DNA from: Kumtagia ephedrae
Lineage (GTDB): Bacteria > Pseudomonadota > Alphaproteobacteria > Rhizobiales > Rhizobiaceae
Length of the DNA stretch: 64,000 bases
NCBI RefSeq assembly: GCF_003012745.1
Contig: NZ_PXYK01000021.1
Coordinates: 1-64,000 of the forward strand
Direction: 5' to 3'
In this document: piece by piece, positions 25,739 to 33,205 of the stretch
Position numbering within the stretch: the first letter of the stretch is position 1
How the letters are laid out: each line of letters begins with the position of its first letter
The notes under the pieces: generated by a model
The model's database searches: none
Seen by the model: the letters and a program-made list of their open reading frames with translations, nothing else
What the model was told of the DNA's origin: nothing
Program-made: the position numbers and the translations under genes

Positions 25739-27703
25739 ATGCACGACGTGCTTGATTTTCGTAGAAGAGGCGGAGAAATGAGTAAGAATTTCCCCGGATC
25801 GGATAAGGCAATTCGGCTGCAAGAACTTGATTTCGATCAGCTGAAAGAAATGAAGAAGGTAGACGATGACGCGAAGGCGCTCGCCTTCTACTACTTTCAT
25901 CTGGCGATGATCTACGAAGCTCGCGCCCGCAAGCTGCGAGGGTCGGCCCAGTGGCGGGCCAGGATCGCGCTGAGCCGGCTGGCCGGCGGCATGTTCCCGC
26001 GCTGGCTGCATCCGCTGTACAGCGCCGAGGAATACATCAAGACCGCCCGCCAGCGCGCCGGGAAGCTGGCGCGCAAGGACAGGAACGCCGAGATCGACGC
26101 GATCCCGGCTCCACCCGTCTTCGACGAGATCGAATATGCGCTGGTCAACGGCTCGGTGGCCGGCGGGGGCGATTCCACGATCTTCCGCGATCTGTGCGGG
26201 AAATCCATGTCCGACATATTCCGGACGGTCAAAAGCTACGTCACCCGCGACGACATCGTCTTTGTCACCCGCTTCCGACGATGGTTGCGCGCCAATCCGG
26301 AAGCGGCTGGCGACAAGGTCGTTTCGGTGCTGGATCTGGCCGATATCATCGTCGACAACCGCAACGGCCTGTACTCCCTGCAGACGCGGAAATGCGCCGC
26401 CTTCCTCGAAAAATACGGGGCGCAGCCATTCGTCCTGGCCTCGATGTGGCAGGAATTCTTCGACATCTATGCCAATGCGTTAGCCCGTGTGGGAAAGGCG
26501 GGCGAGGCGATCGACGTCCTGAATCGCGGATCGAGCCGGCTGGGTGAGCCGCCCGCCCTGCTGCGCAAGAAGGCGTCGATCCATGCCTGGGCGGGCGATG
26601 CGAAATCGGCTCTCAAGGAGTTGGGCCGGCTGGAGGCAGACCTGCTGACCTTCTCGCCGCGCGATCAGATACTCAAGGCCTTCCTGCTCGAGACGCAGGG
26701 CGACCACGAGCTCGCCCGCTTCGAACTGGAGCGGGCGCTGCGGCGTCCCAACTGCCCGTCGGACGCGCATCTGATGATCTCCAACATCGCGTTGAAGCAG
26801 GGCGATCTGGCGTTGAGCAAGATGTCGATCGACAAGTGTTTTGCCTCCTACGCGCTGCGCGGCATCGCTTTCGCAAATGCGGACAGGCCGCTCGCCCTTC
26901 CCAACATCGTCAACATCCGCCCACCCCGCAACAATTGGGGGCCGCTGGTCACGGTGATCATGACGGCATACCAAGCGGAAGCGACCATAGGCTTCGCCGT
27001 CGAGAGCGTTCTCGCGCAATCCCATTCCAACCTGCAGCTCGTCGTGGTCGAGGACTGCGGCGACGACTCCACCCTGAATATCCTGAAGAAACTGGCCAGG
27101 GCGGACGACCGTATGACCGTGGTCGCCAACAAGGCGAATGTCGGTACCTACCGGTCTAAGAATAGCGTCCTGGCCAGCGCCAGGGGAAGCTACGTGACGT
27201 TCCATGATTCCGACGACTGGTGGCACCCGGATCATATCCAGGAACACCTGAAGTTCATGTCCTTGCGGACGGAACTGGTCGCGTCGACGTCGCGATGGGC
27301 GCGGATCGACGAGGAGGGACGCTTTCTTCTCAGCCGCTCCGGACTCATCCTCCACCACAACCCGGCGTCGATGTTCGTGCAGAAGAGCGTCTTCGACGAA
27401 ATCGGCGGCTTCGATGCGAACACGACCGGCGCCGACAGCGAGTTCCTGCAGCGGATGCGGACCGTTTTCGGGCCGAATGCGGTCGGCGTGCTTCACAAGC
27501 CGCTGGCCTTCGGCCTGCACCGTGCCGATTCCCTTACCCAGTCGGGCACCGCGGCCTATGACGAGAACCGCTATTCGCCGGTCCGGGAGGCATACAGGGC
27601 GCAATGGCTCGAATGGCAGCGTCAAAGCGCCGGCGGTCGCAAGAAACTCCATATCTCGTTCGAGGAGCATGTCTCCCGGTTTTCCGAAGCGGAGACGGCA
27701 TGA
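25739..27703 (+). CDS. GT2 glycosyltransferase with long helical N-terminal half
   Basis: A 654-residue protein. About 400 N-terminal residues form a helical, TPR-like array (FFDIYANALARVGKAGEAID, LLRKKASIHAWAGDAKSALK, AFLLETQGDHELARFELERA). The GT2 domain starts near residue 401: VTVIMTAYQAEATIGFAVES, LVVVEDCGDDSTLNILKKLA, NVGTYRSKNSVLASARGSYV, then the acidic FHDSDDWW. It is paralogous in layout to the enzyme at 21556, including the linker LALPNIVN before the catalytic domain, but lacks the WY repeats. Starts at 25739 (behind AAGGGAAG) and 25778 (behind GAGGCGGAG) are both plausible. Sugar and acceptor are unknown. Confidence 0.87.
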   Translation: MHDVLDFRRRGGEMSKNFPGSDKAIRLQELDFDQLKEMKKVDDDAKALAFYYFHLAMIYEARARKLRGSAQWRARIALSRLAGGMFPRWLHPLYSAEEYIKTARQRAGKLARKDRNAEIDAIPAPPVFDEIEYALVNGSVAGGGDSTIFRDLCGKSMSDIFRTVKSYVTRDDIVFVTRFRRWLRANPEAAGDKVVSVLDLADIIVDNRNGLYSLQTRKCAAFLEKYGAQPFVLASMWQEFFDIYANALARVGKAGEAIDVLNRGSSRLGEPPALLRKKASIHAWAGDAKSALKELGRLEADLLTFSPRDQILKAFLLETQGDHELARFELERALRRPNCPSDAHLMISNIALKQGDLALSKMSIDKCFASYALRGIAFANADRPLALPNIVNIRPPRNNWGPLVTVIMTAYQAEATIGFAVESVLAQSHSNLQLVVVEDCGDDSTLNILKKLARADDRMTVVANKANVGTYRSKNSVLASARGSYVTFHDSDDWWHPDHIQEHLKFMSLRTELVASTSRWARIDEEGRFLLSRSGLILHHNPASMFVQKSVFDEIGGFDANTTGADSEFLQRMRTVFGPNAVGVLHKPLAFGLHRADSLTQSGTAAYDENRYSPVREAYRAQWLEWQRQSAGGRKKLHISFEEHVSRFSEAETA

Positions 27704-27842
27704 TCTCGGGCTGCGGGTTGCATCGCATCGGGCAATCCCGCCAAGATTCCGGCTCGCGGCAGCCGCGCCTTATCGGGCGGCCTGCGTTGACCGACAGGGC
27801 GAACGGGCTCAGATCCCTCTCTGGCGTTGTTTGTGAGGCTTC

Positions 27843-28463
27843 ATGGACGAGAAATACACGCTGACCATGCCCGAGGCGGAGGCCGACTGCGTGCGGGCGG
27901 CCTACGAAGCGGCACGGGTCATCCTTGAATACGGGTCGGGCGGCTCGACCGTCATGGCCTCCAAAAGGCCGGGCAAGCTCATCTTCAGCGTCGAAAGCGA
28001 TCGCGACTGGGCGATGGGGCTCCAACTCCATATCGACGAGGCGGACCTCCCCTCGCCGGCCATGCTCTATCATGTGGACATCGGCCCGACAGGCACGTGG
28101 GGCCGCCCTCGGGACAGCCGCTCATGGCAACTGTTCCATCGCTATCCGCTGGCGATATGGGACGAGCCGTTCTTCCGCCAACCGGACGTCGTGTTGATCG
28201 ACGGCCGTTTCCGTCCCGCCTGCCTGGCAGCCGTCTGCATGATGGTCGATCGTCCGGTCACTGTCCTGTTCGACGACTATGTCGACAGGGAAGCGTATCA
28301 TCAGGTCGAGGAGTTCGTGAAGCCGACCAGGACCATCGGCCGCATGGCGGAGTTCCATGTCGAGCCGGGATTGGTGGAGCGGAACAATGTTGCCCGGCTC
28401 ATCGCCGCATATGCGGAGGTCACCTATGCAAAGGGAAAAAGATACCAAGTATACAATGAGTAG
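27843..28463 (+). CDS. Methyltransferase-like Rossmann protein
   Basis: A 206-residue protein with a methyltransferase-type nucleotide motif (ARVILEYGSGGSTVMAS), an acidic second strand (IFSVESDRDWA), DVVLIDGRFRPACLAAVCMM and VTVLFDDYVDREAYHQVEEF. Similar rhizobial proteins are usually annotated as hypothetical or as SAM-dependent methyltransferases. It is 139 bases from the GT2 gene and probably part of the same cluster. The DDY segment might bind metal. Activity is inferred from the fold only. Confidence 0.75.
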   Translation: MDEKYTLTMPEAEADCVRAAYEAARVILEYGSGGSTVMASKRPGKLIFSVESDRDWAMGLQLHIDEADLPSPAMLYHVDIGPTGTWGRPRDSRSWQLFHRYPLAIWDEPFFRQPDVVLIDGRFRPACLAAVCMMVDRPVTVLFDDYVDREAYHQVEEFVKPTRTIGRMAEFHVEPGLVERNNVARLIAAYAEVTYAKGKRYQVYNE

Positions 28464-28593
28464 CGTCTCTTTCCTTGTGTCAAGTTTGTGCTGGCCTTTT
28501 CTTTGCGAAACGGACATAATGAATGGTTTCGCTCAATTACACCTTCCTAGACAGCACAAAATTCGTAAATATAGCGAATATCCGCAAAAGTTC

Positions 28594-28622
28594 TTGACTA
28601 ATAGACAAACCAAGACCCTAAT
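28594..28622 (+). promoter_or_regulatory. Probable sigma-70-type promoter of ugd
   Basis: TTGACT at 28594-28599 and CCTAAT at 28617-28622 are separated by 17 bases, in an AT-rich stretch unlike its surroundings. The start codon of the UDP-glucose dehydrogenase gene follows 48 bases later, so ugd may have a promoter of its own despite lying behind the glycosyltransferase genes. Confidence 0.5.
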
Positions 28623-28670
28623 GCCTTCAGGGAGGGTCTTCCGTGGCATAACCACAAAAGGGGACCTGTT

Positions 28671-30026
28671 GTGAGAATCGCGGTAATCGGCGCCGGCTAT
28701 GTCGGCCTTGTCTCTGGAGCCTGCTTCTCGGATTTCGGCTTTGAAGTCGTCATCGTAGACAAGGACAAGAGCCGCATCGCCCGGCTGGAAGCCGGGAAAA
28801 TTCCGATCTATGAACCGGGCCTGGAAGATCTGGTGGCGCGCAATCGCGATGCGGGCCGTCTGTCGTTCACGGCGAGCCTGCCCGCCGCCATGAAGCGTGC
28901 GGATGCCGTGTTCATCGCCGTCGGCACGCCGACCCGCCGCGGCGACGGCTTTGCCGACCTGACCTATGTCTATGCGGCCGCCGACGAGATCGCGCGCTGC
29001 CTCGCGGGCCCTTGCGTCGTCGTCTGCAAGTCGACCGTGCCGATCGGCACCAACCGCGAGGTGTTGCGCCGCATCAAGGCGATCCGCCCGGATGCCGCCG
29101 TGGACGTCGCCTCCAACCCGGAGTTCCTGCGCGAAGGCTCGGCGATCGAGGACTTCAAGCGCCCGGACCGCGTGGTGGTCGGGGCTGAGTCCGAGCAGGC
29201 CCGCGCCGTCATGCAGAGCCTCTACCGGCCGCTCTCTCTCAACGAGACGCCGATCCTGTTCACGGGCCTGGAAACGGCGGAGCTCATCAAATACGCGGCG
29301 AACGCCTTCCTGGCCACGAAGATCACCTTCATCAACGAGGTCGCCGACCTGTGCGAGCGCGTCGGCGCCAATGTGCAGGAGGTGGCGCGCGGCATCGGCC
29401 TCGACCGGCGCATCGGCCCGAAATTCCTGCATGCCGGTCCGGGCTATGGCGGATCGTGCTTTCCCAAGGACACGCTTGCCCTGGTCAGCACCGCCCGCTC
29501 CGCCGGCGCGCCGATCCGCATCGTCGAGGCCGTCGTCGACGTGAACGAGGCGCGCAAGCGGGCAATGGCCGAACGCGTGCTGGCCGCCCTGGACGGCGAT
29601 CTCAGCGGCAAGACCGTCGCCGTGCTCGGCCTGACCTTCAAGCCGAACACCGACGACATGCGCGAGGCGCCGTCGCTGGTGATCGTGCCTGCCCTGCAGG
29701 CCGCCGGCGCGCGCATCCGCGCGCATGATCCCGAAGGCATGGCCGAGGCTGCCAAGCTGCTCGACGATGTCGAATGGTGCGACGGCCCCTACCATGCGGC
29801 GGAGGGCTCGGACGCCATCGTCGTCATAACCGAATGGGACGCCTATCGCGCGCTGGATGTGGTTCGGCTGAAGCGGCTGATGAAGGGCGACGCCTTCTTC
29901 GACCTGCGCAACATCTACAAGACGGCCGAGATGGCAGACCGGGGTTTTCGGCATTTCGGCATCGGCATCGGCCAGCCTGGCATCGCCGAAAAGGTTGCCG
30001 AGCCGCTGAAGAGCGTCGCCGTCTGA
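28671..30026 (+). CDS. UDP-glucose 6-dehydrogenase
   Basis: A 451-residue UDP-glucose/GDP-mannose dehydrogenase that oxidises UDP-glucose twice to UDP-glucuronate. The N-terminal dinucleotide site is MRIAVIGAGYVGLVSGACF; the central domain has ETAELIKYAANAFLATKITF and the catalytic cysteine at about residue 263 in PGYGGSCFPKDTLAL; the C-terminal domain has VLGLTFKPNTDDMREAPS. Length and order match RkpK/Ugd of rhizobia. The start is a GTG with GGGGAC upstream. It supplies uronic acid for the surface polysaccharide. A close GDP-mannose dehydrogenase role is less likely given the sequence style. Confidence 0.9.
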   Translation: MRIAVIGAGYVGLVSGACFSDFGFEVVIVDKDKSRIARLEAGKIPIYEPGLEDLVARNRDAGRLSFTASLPAAMKRADAVFIAVGTPTRRGDGFADLTYVYAAADEIARCLAGPCVVVCKSTVPIGTNREVLRRIKAIRPDAAVDVASNPEFLREGSAIEDFKRPDRVVVGAESEQARAVMQSLYRPLSLNETPILFTGLETAELIKYAANAFLATKITFINEVADLCERVGANVQEVARGIGLDRRIGPKFLHAGPGYGGSCFPKDTLALVSTARSAGAPIRIVEAVVDVNEARKRAMAERVLAALDGDLSGKTVAVLGLTFKPNTDDMREAPSLVIVPALQAAGARIRAHDPEGMAEAAKLLDDVEWCDGPYHAAEGSDAIVVITEWDAYRALDVVRLKRLMKGDAFFDLRNIYKTAEMADRGFRHFGIGIGQPGIAEKVAEPLKSVAV

Positions 30027-30244
30027 CCGTTGCCGGCCGGCGACGTGCCGCGCGGTCCTCCGTCTTGCCTCGATTGGCGCTTCGGCAACCGGCCAGCCCG
30101 GCGCTCGAACCGCTTTCCAAGACAGCAGCCCCGCAATCGTTGCAGTGCAGCAAAGTTGTTGCAACGCAACGAAAACGCCGTACTATCGGCTGACTGTCCG
30201 ACGCAAGCGTGAAGGAAAAATAGCAGCTGCGGCTTCAAGCAAAG

Positions 30245-31399
30245 ATGCGTGACGCGATCCAGCGGGAAATCTATAGACCATATATCTACATCCGCTCTGC
30301 AATCGCGGATGGCATGTATGCTCAAAAAATAATCGGATTGTCCAAGAATCTTCCTGACAATGGGCGAAAAACCGCCGTTCTTGTCGGGTTTTCGAAGTGG
30401 AAGTCGTTCATGGTCGATTTTCTTCCCGACCATAACGTCATCTTCCTCGGTCACAGCCCCCGCGTCGGTCCGCGCACGCTGGAGACGATCTTCACGATGC
30501 CGCGACCGGAGATCTTTGCCTGGAGCTACAAGTTTCCGAGCGGATTGCGCGGCCTGTGCGAGCGCGAGGGGATTCCGCTGGTCGTGGTCGAGGACGGCTT
30601 CCTTCGCTCCCTCGGACTGGGTGTGAACAGGACAAAGCCGCTCAGCCTGGTGTTCGACCGCAAAGCCATGCATTTCGACTACAGGAATCCGTCGGAACTC
30701 GAGACCATCCTCGCATCCCATGATTTCGCCGCCGATGCGCGGCTGATGCGCCGGGCCGACGCTCTCCTCGACACCCTGACCAATTCGGGTCTCACCAAAT
30801 ACAACTTCTGGAGCGATCACGGCCGGATCGGGGATCTCGGCCTGCGCCGGAACAGCCGGAAGATCCTCGTCATCGGACAGGTGGAGGCCGACCTTTCCAT
30901 CCGCTACGGCGCGGCGAAGCCGATGACCAATGACGAACTTCTGCAGATCGCGCTCGACGAGAACCCCAACGACGAGGTTCTCTTCCGGCCCCATCCCGAG
31001 AGCGTGGCGATGCAGCGCCGCGGCGCCACGCCGGCGCTGGCCGGCAACGGCAGCAGGTATAACGTGCTCGGCCCCCACTATTCCCTCGCCGAATGCCTGG
31101 AGGCGGCGGACCGCGTCTATTGCATCACCTCGCTGGCCGGCTTCGAGGCCGCCTTGCGCGGCAAGAGCGTGACGCTTTTCGGCGCGCCCTTCTATTCCGG
31201 CTGGGGGTTCACCGACGACCGGCATCCGGTGGCGCGCCGCAAGCGCCGGCTATCGCCACGCGAGGTGCTGGCCGCGGCGTATTGTCTTTACCCGCGCTAC
31301 TTCCATCCTCTGTCGAACGCGCCGATCTCCTGCGAGGACGCGGTCTCCTGGCTCAAATCCGAGCAGCGCGTGCGGCGGCAGGTCGCGCGCTACGCATGA
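30245..31399 (+). CDS. KpsC/RkpJ-like capsule polysaccharide protein, single module
   Basis: A 384-residue Capsule_synth-family protein. Characteristic segments are ILVIGQVEADLSIRYGAAKP, EVLFRPHPESVAMQRRG, YSLAECLEAADRVYCITSLA, GFEAALRGKSVTLFGAPFYS and GWGFTDDRHPVARRKRRLS. In KpsC such modules transfer beta-Kdo to make the phospholipid-linked primer of capsule; KpsC has two modules, whereas only one is present here. It follows ugd by 218 bases and fits a K-antigen/capsule role. The cell would need a second module elsewhere to build an alternating linker. Confidence 0.85.
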   Translation: MRDAIQREIYRPYIYIRSAIADGMYAQKIIGLSKNLPDNGRKTAVLVGFSKWKSFMVDFLPDHNVIFLGHSPRVGPRTLETIFTMPRPEIFAWSYKFPSGLRGLCEREGIPLVVVEDGFLRSLGLGVNRTKPLSLVFDRKAMHFDYRNPSELETILASHDFAADARLMRRADALLDTLTNSGLTKYNFWSDHGRIGDLGLRRNSRKILVIGQVEADLSIRYGAAKPMTNDELLQIALDENPNDEVLFRPHPESVAMQRRGATPALAGNGSRYNVLGPHYSLAECLEAADRVYCITSLAGFEAALRGKSVTLFGAPFYSGWGFTDDRHPVARRKRRLSPREVLAAAYCLYPRYFHPLSNAPISCEDAVSWLKSEQRVRRQVARYA

Positions 31400-31479
31400 A
31401 GGCAACCGCTTGCGCGACCGCGCCGGCGCAACAAGTCCGGCGCGGAGGGCGCCGACACCAACAATCGGGAAAAACTGCG

Positions 31480-31508
31480 TTGACACGCGCGCCGCGCCCG
31501 CTTACATC
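31480..31508 (+). promoter_or_regulatory. Probable promoter of tRNA-Leu
   Basis: A perfect TTGACA at 31480-31485 is followed after 17 bases by TACATC at 31503-31508, and the tRNA 5' end lies nine bases further on. This spacing fits a stable-RNA promoter with a weak -10. Confidence 0.6.
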
Positions 31509-31517
31509 GGCGGCGCT

Positions 31518-31602
31518 GCCCAGATGGCGGAATTGGTAGACGCGCACGGTTCAGGTCCGTGTTCCGCAAGGAGTGGAGGTTCGAGTCCTCTTCTGGGCAC
31601 CA
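31518..31602 (+). tRNA. tRNA-Leu (anticodon CAG)
   Basis: An 85-base class II tRNA. The acceptor GCCCAGA pairs with TCTGGGC, followed by discriminator A and encoded CCA at 31600-31602. The D arm contains TGGCGGAATTGGTAGACGCG. The anticodon stem CACGG/CCGTG encloses TTCAGGT, giving CAG, which reads CTG leucine codons. A long variable arm and the T arm (GGAGG TTCGAGT CCTCT) follow. The 3' half is a typical attachment site, and an integrase-like remnant lies 77 bases downstream. Confidence 0.97.
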
Positions 31603-31678
31603 TTCCATTGTTTTTGCTCATGTTTCTGGCTTTTCGACCCCAACTGGTACACAGGGCTGGGTCACATGGGCTTTGCGA

Positions 31679-31975
31679 ATGCCGTCGCCGACGAGGTGGG
31701 GCGGTACCGGGCAATTCTGGTTCCGGCGACGCGTTCCTGCGGACATTCCGTTATCAGCGTGTGGATGTCGGCGGTTATCGGGCGTCCAGCAGTCTGCGCA
31801 CGACAGAGATGCCGCCACCGTCAAAATGAACGGTGAGATCAAATTCCCGCTGCGTACCCGCGATCCAGCCGTCGCGACCGATCTCGTGCCGACAAAAGAT
31901 CAAATAGGTCCGCTTGGACGGCGCGTTCTCGGCATAGTTCCGGCGTCGCCGAACAGGCTTTGGAACAGTGGTTGA
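31679..31975 (+). pseudogene. Remnant of a tyrosine-recombinase (phage integrase) N terminus
   Basis: A short frame whose N terminus looks like the DUF6538-type start of site-specific integrases: MPSPTRWGGTGQFWFRRRVP, then further on GEIKFPLRTRDPAVATDLV, which resembles the usual GEIKxSLGTRDPxxA. The two motifs are about 28 residues further apart than normal, and there is no catalytic domain (no RHxxR or Tyr region) before a stop at 31975. It sits just 3' of tRNA-Leu, the position where such integrases insert. I read it as debris of a lost island. The opposite strand is also open here, so the call is not certain. Confidence 0.5.
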
Positions 31976-32067
31976 TGCCAAAGCTTACCTGAAACCGGGT
32001 CTTATCCGCGGAAAACCGCAGTTCTTGTGATAAATTCGCCCGTTTGCGCTTGTGAACGGGCACCAGG
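31976..32067. other. Short spacer after the integrase remnant
   Basis: Together with 31603-31678 this makes up the remaining noncoding sequence around the integrase remnant. I see no attachment-site duplicate of the tRNA 3' end and no intact gene within it. Confidence 0.4.
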
Positions 32068-32619
32068 CTACGCAAAAACCATCCGCTCCCGCTCAAACAG
32101 CAGCACCGTCTCCTCTCCGAGACGCGCCTCCACCGGATCGCGGAACCCGCACTTCTGCGCGACCCGGAGCGAGGCATGGTTCTTCGGATCGATGATGCAG
32201 ACCTGCCGCCGGCCGCGCAGCTCGCGGTCGCCCCAGGCCACCACCGCGCCGACGACTTCCGTCGCAATGCCGCGTCCATGCGCTTCCGGGACCAGCGACC
32301 ATCCGGCCTCGGCAAACCCTTCGATCGAAGGCGTCAGGTCGCGCCTGAGTTCGTGAAAACCGGCTTCGCCGAGAAGGCGCCCGCTTTCCTTCTCCTCGAT
32401 CGCCCAGAAGCCGAAGCCCGTCATCGCCCACATGCCGGCATGGCGCAGGAAGCGGATCCAGCTCTCCTCGCGGCTCCGTGCCCTCCCGCCGATGAAGCGC
32501 GTCACCGCCGGCACGGTCCACATCCTTGCATAGGCGTCGAAATCGCCAGGCTGGTGTGCCCGCAGGACCGTCCGCGCGGTCTCGAGCGAGGGAATGCGGA
32601 CGAGCGTGGCTTCCGGCAT
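32068..32619 (-). CDS. GNAT-family N-acetyltransferase (RimJ/RimL type)
   Basis: A 183-residue acetyltransferase of the Acetyltransf_3 type. Key segments are LETARTVLRAHQPGDFDAYA at the N terminus, GFWAIEEKESGRLLGEAGFH, AEAGWSLVPEAHGRGIATEV with the acetyl-CoA pyrophosphate loop HGRGIA, and CIIDPKNHASLRVAQKCGFR. This subgroup resembles ribosomal-protein or small-molecule acetylases. The ATG at 32619 is chosen with AGGA about ten bases upstream; a GTG at 32649 would add ten residues. Confidence 0.9.
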   Translation of the reverse strand: MPEATLVRIPSLETARTVLRAHQPGDFDAYARMWTVPAVTRFIGGRARSREESWIRFLRHAGMWAMTGFGFWAIEEKESGRLLGEAGFHELRRDLTPSIEGFAEAGWSLVPEAHGRGIATEVVGAVVAWGDRELRGRRQVCIIDPKNHASLRVAQKCGFRDPVEARLGEETVLLFERERMVFA

Positions 32620-32756
32620 GGGTCGCGGTTCCTGCACAAGGTCCGGCACGATAGACGGAGCGGACGGGAGCCGATGGAGCCAACATTGCGGTGGCCGGCA
32701 GGCCAGCAGGAACCTGTCGATCCGCGAGTGGTTGGCGCAACGTCTTCGCCAAACGA

Positions 32757-32781
32757 AAACCCCCGGCGGTGCCGGGGGTTT
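32757..32781 (-). terminator. Rho-independent terminator of trxA
   Basis: AAACCCCCGGC at 32757-32767 pairs perfectly with GCCGGGGGTTT at 32771-32781 around GGT. Read on the minus strand the stem ends in a T-rich run (GGGTTTTCGTTT), 26 bases past the trxA stop. This is the clearest intrinsic terminator in the window; the A-rich left flank may let it serve both strands. Confidence 0.85.
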
Positions 32782-32807
32782 GCAGGCAGGATTTCGATGT
32801 CGGGTGG

Positions 32808-33131
32808 TCAGGCGACGGCGCCGTTGATCCAGTGCGACAGCGCCGTCTTGGGCAGCGCCCCGACCTTCATGTCCGCCACTTCGCCATCCTTGAAGATCAT
32901 CAGCGTCGGGATCGAGCGCACGCCGAACTGCGCGGCAAGCTCCGGGTTCTCATCGATGTTGAGCTTGGCGATCTTCACCTTGCCGGCGAGTTCGGTCGCG
33001 ATCTCTTCGAGCGACGGGCCGATCATCTTGCAGGGACCGCACCACTCGGCCCAGAAATCGACGACGACCGGCGCCTCGGCGTCGAGGACGTCGGCCTTGA
33101 AATTGTTCTTGTCGACCTTGACGGTGGCCAT
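32808..33131 (-). CDS. trxA: Thioredoxin
   Basis: A 107-residue cytosolic thioredoxin, the general protein-disulfide reductant. The active site [18 protein letters not shown] is canonical, with [20 protein letters not shown], the cis-proline [11 protein letters not shown] and a C-terminal [12 protein letters not shown]. The start [11 protein letters not shown] at 33131 gives the usual length; the frame continues upstream into the end of addA. trxA following addA is a common rhizobial order and it probably shares that transcript. Confidence 0.97.
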   Translation of the reverse strand: MATVKVDKNNFKADVLDAEAPVVVDFWAEWCGPCKMIGPSLEEIATELAGKVKIAKLNIDENPELAAQFGVRSIPTLMIFKDGEVADMKVGALPKTALSHWINGAVA

Positions 33132-33205
33132 GCGGGAAATCCTTTCCGGTTCGAATTCGTACAAGATGTAGTGGCGCGGGCAATCGCCTTCAAGCAGTTG
33201 TTGTT

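Noticed and set aside
31775..31981. A 68-codon minus-strand frame in the integrase-remnant region
   Set aside because: It has no recognised domain, whereas two integrase motifs share one plus-strand frame; kept only as a caution on the remnant call.
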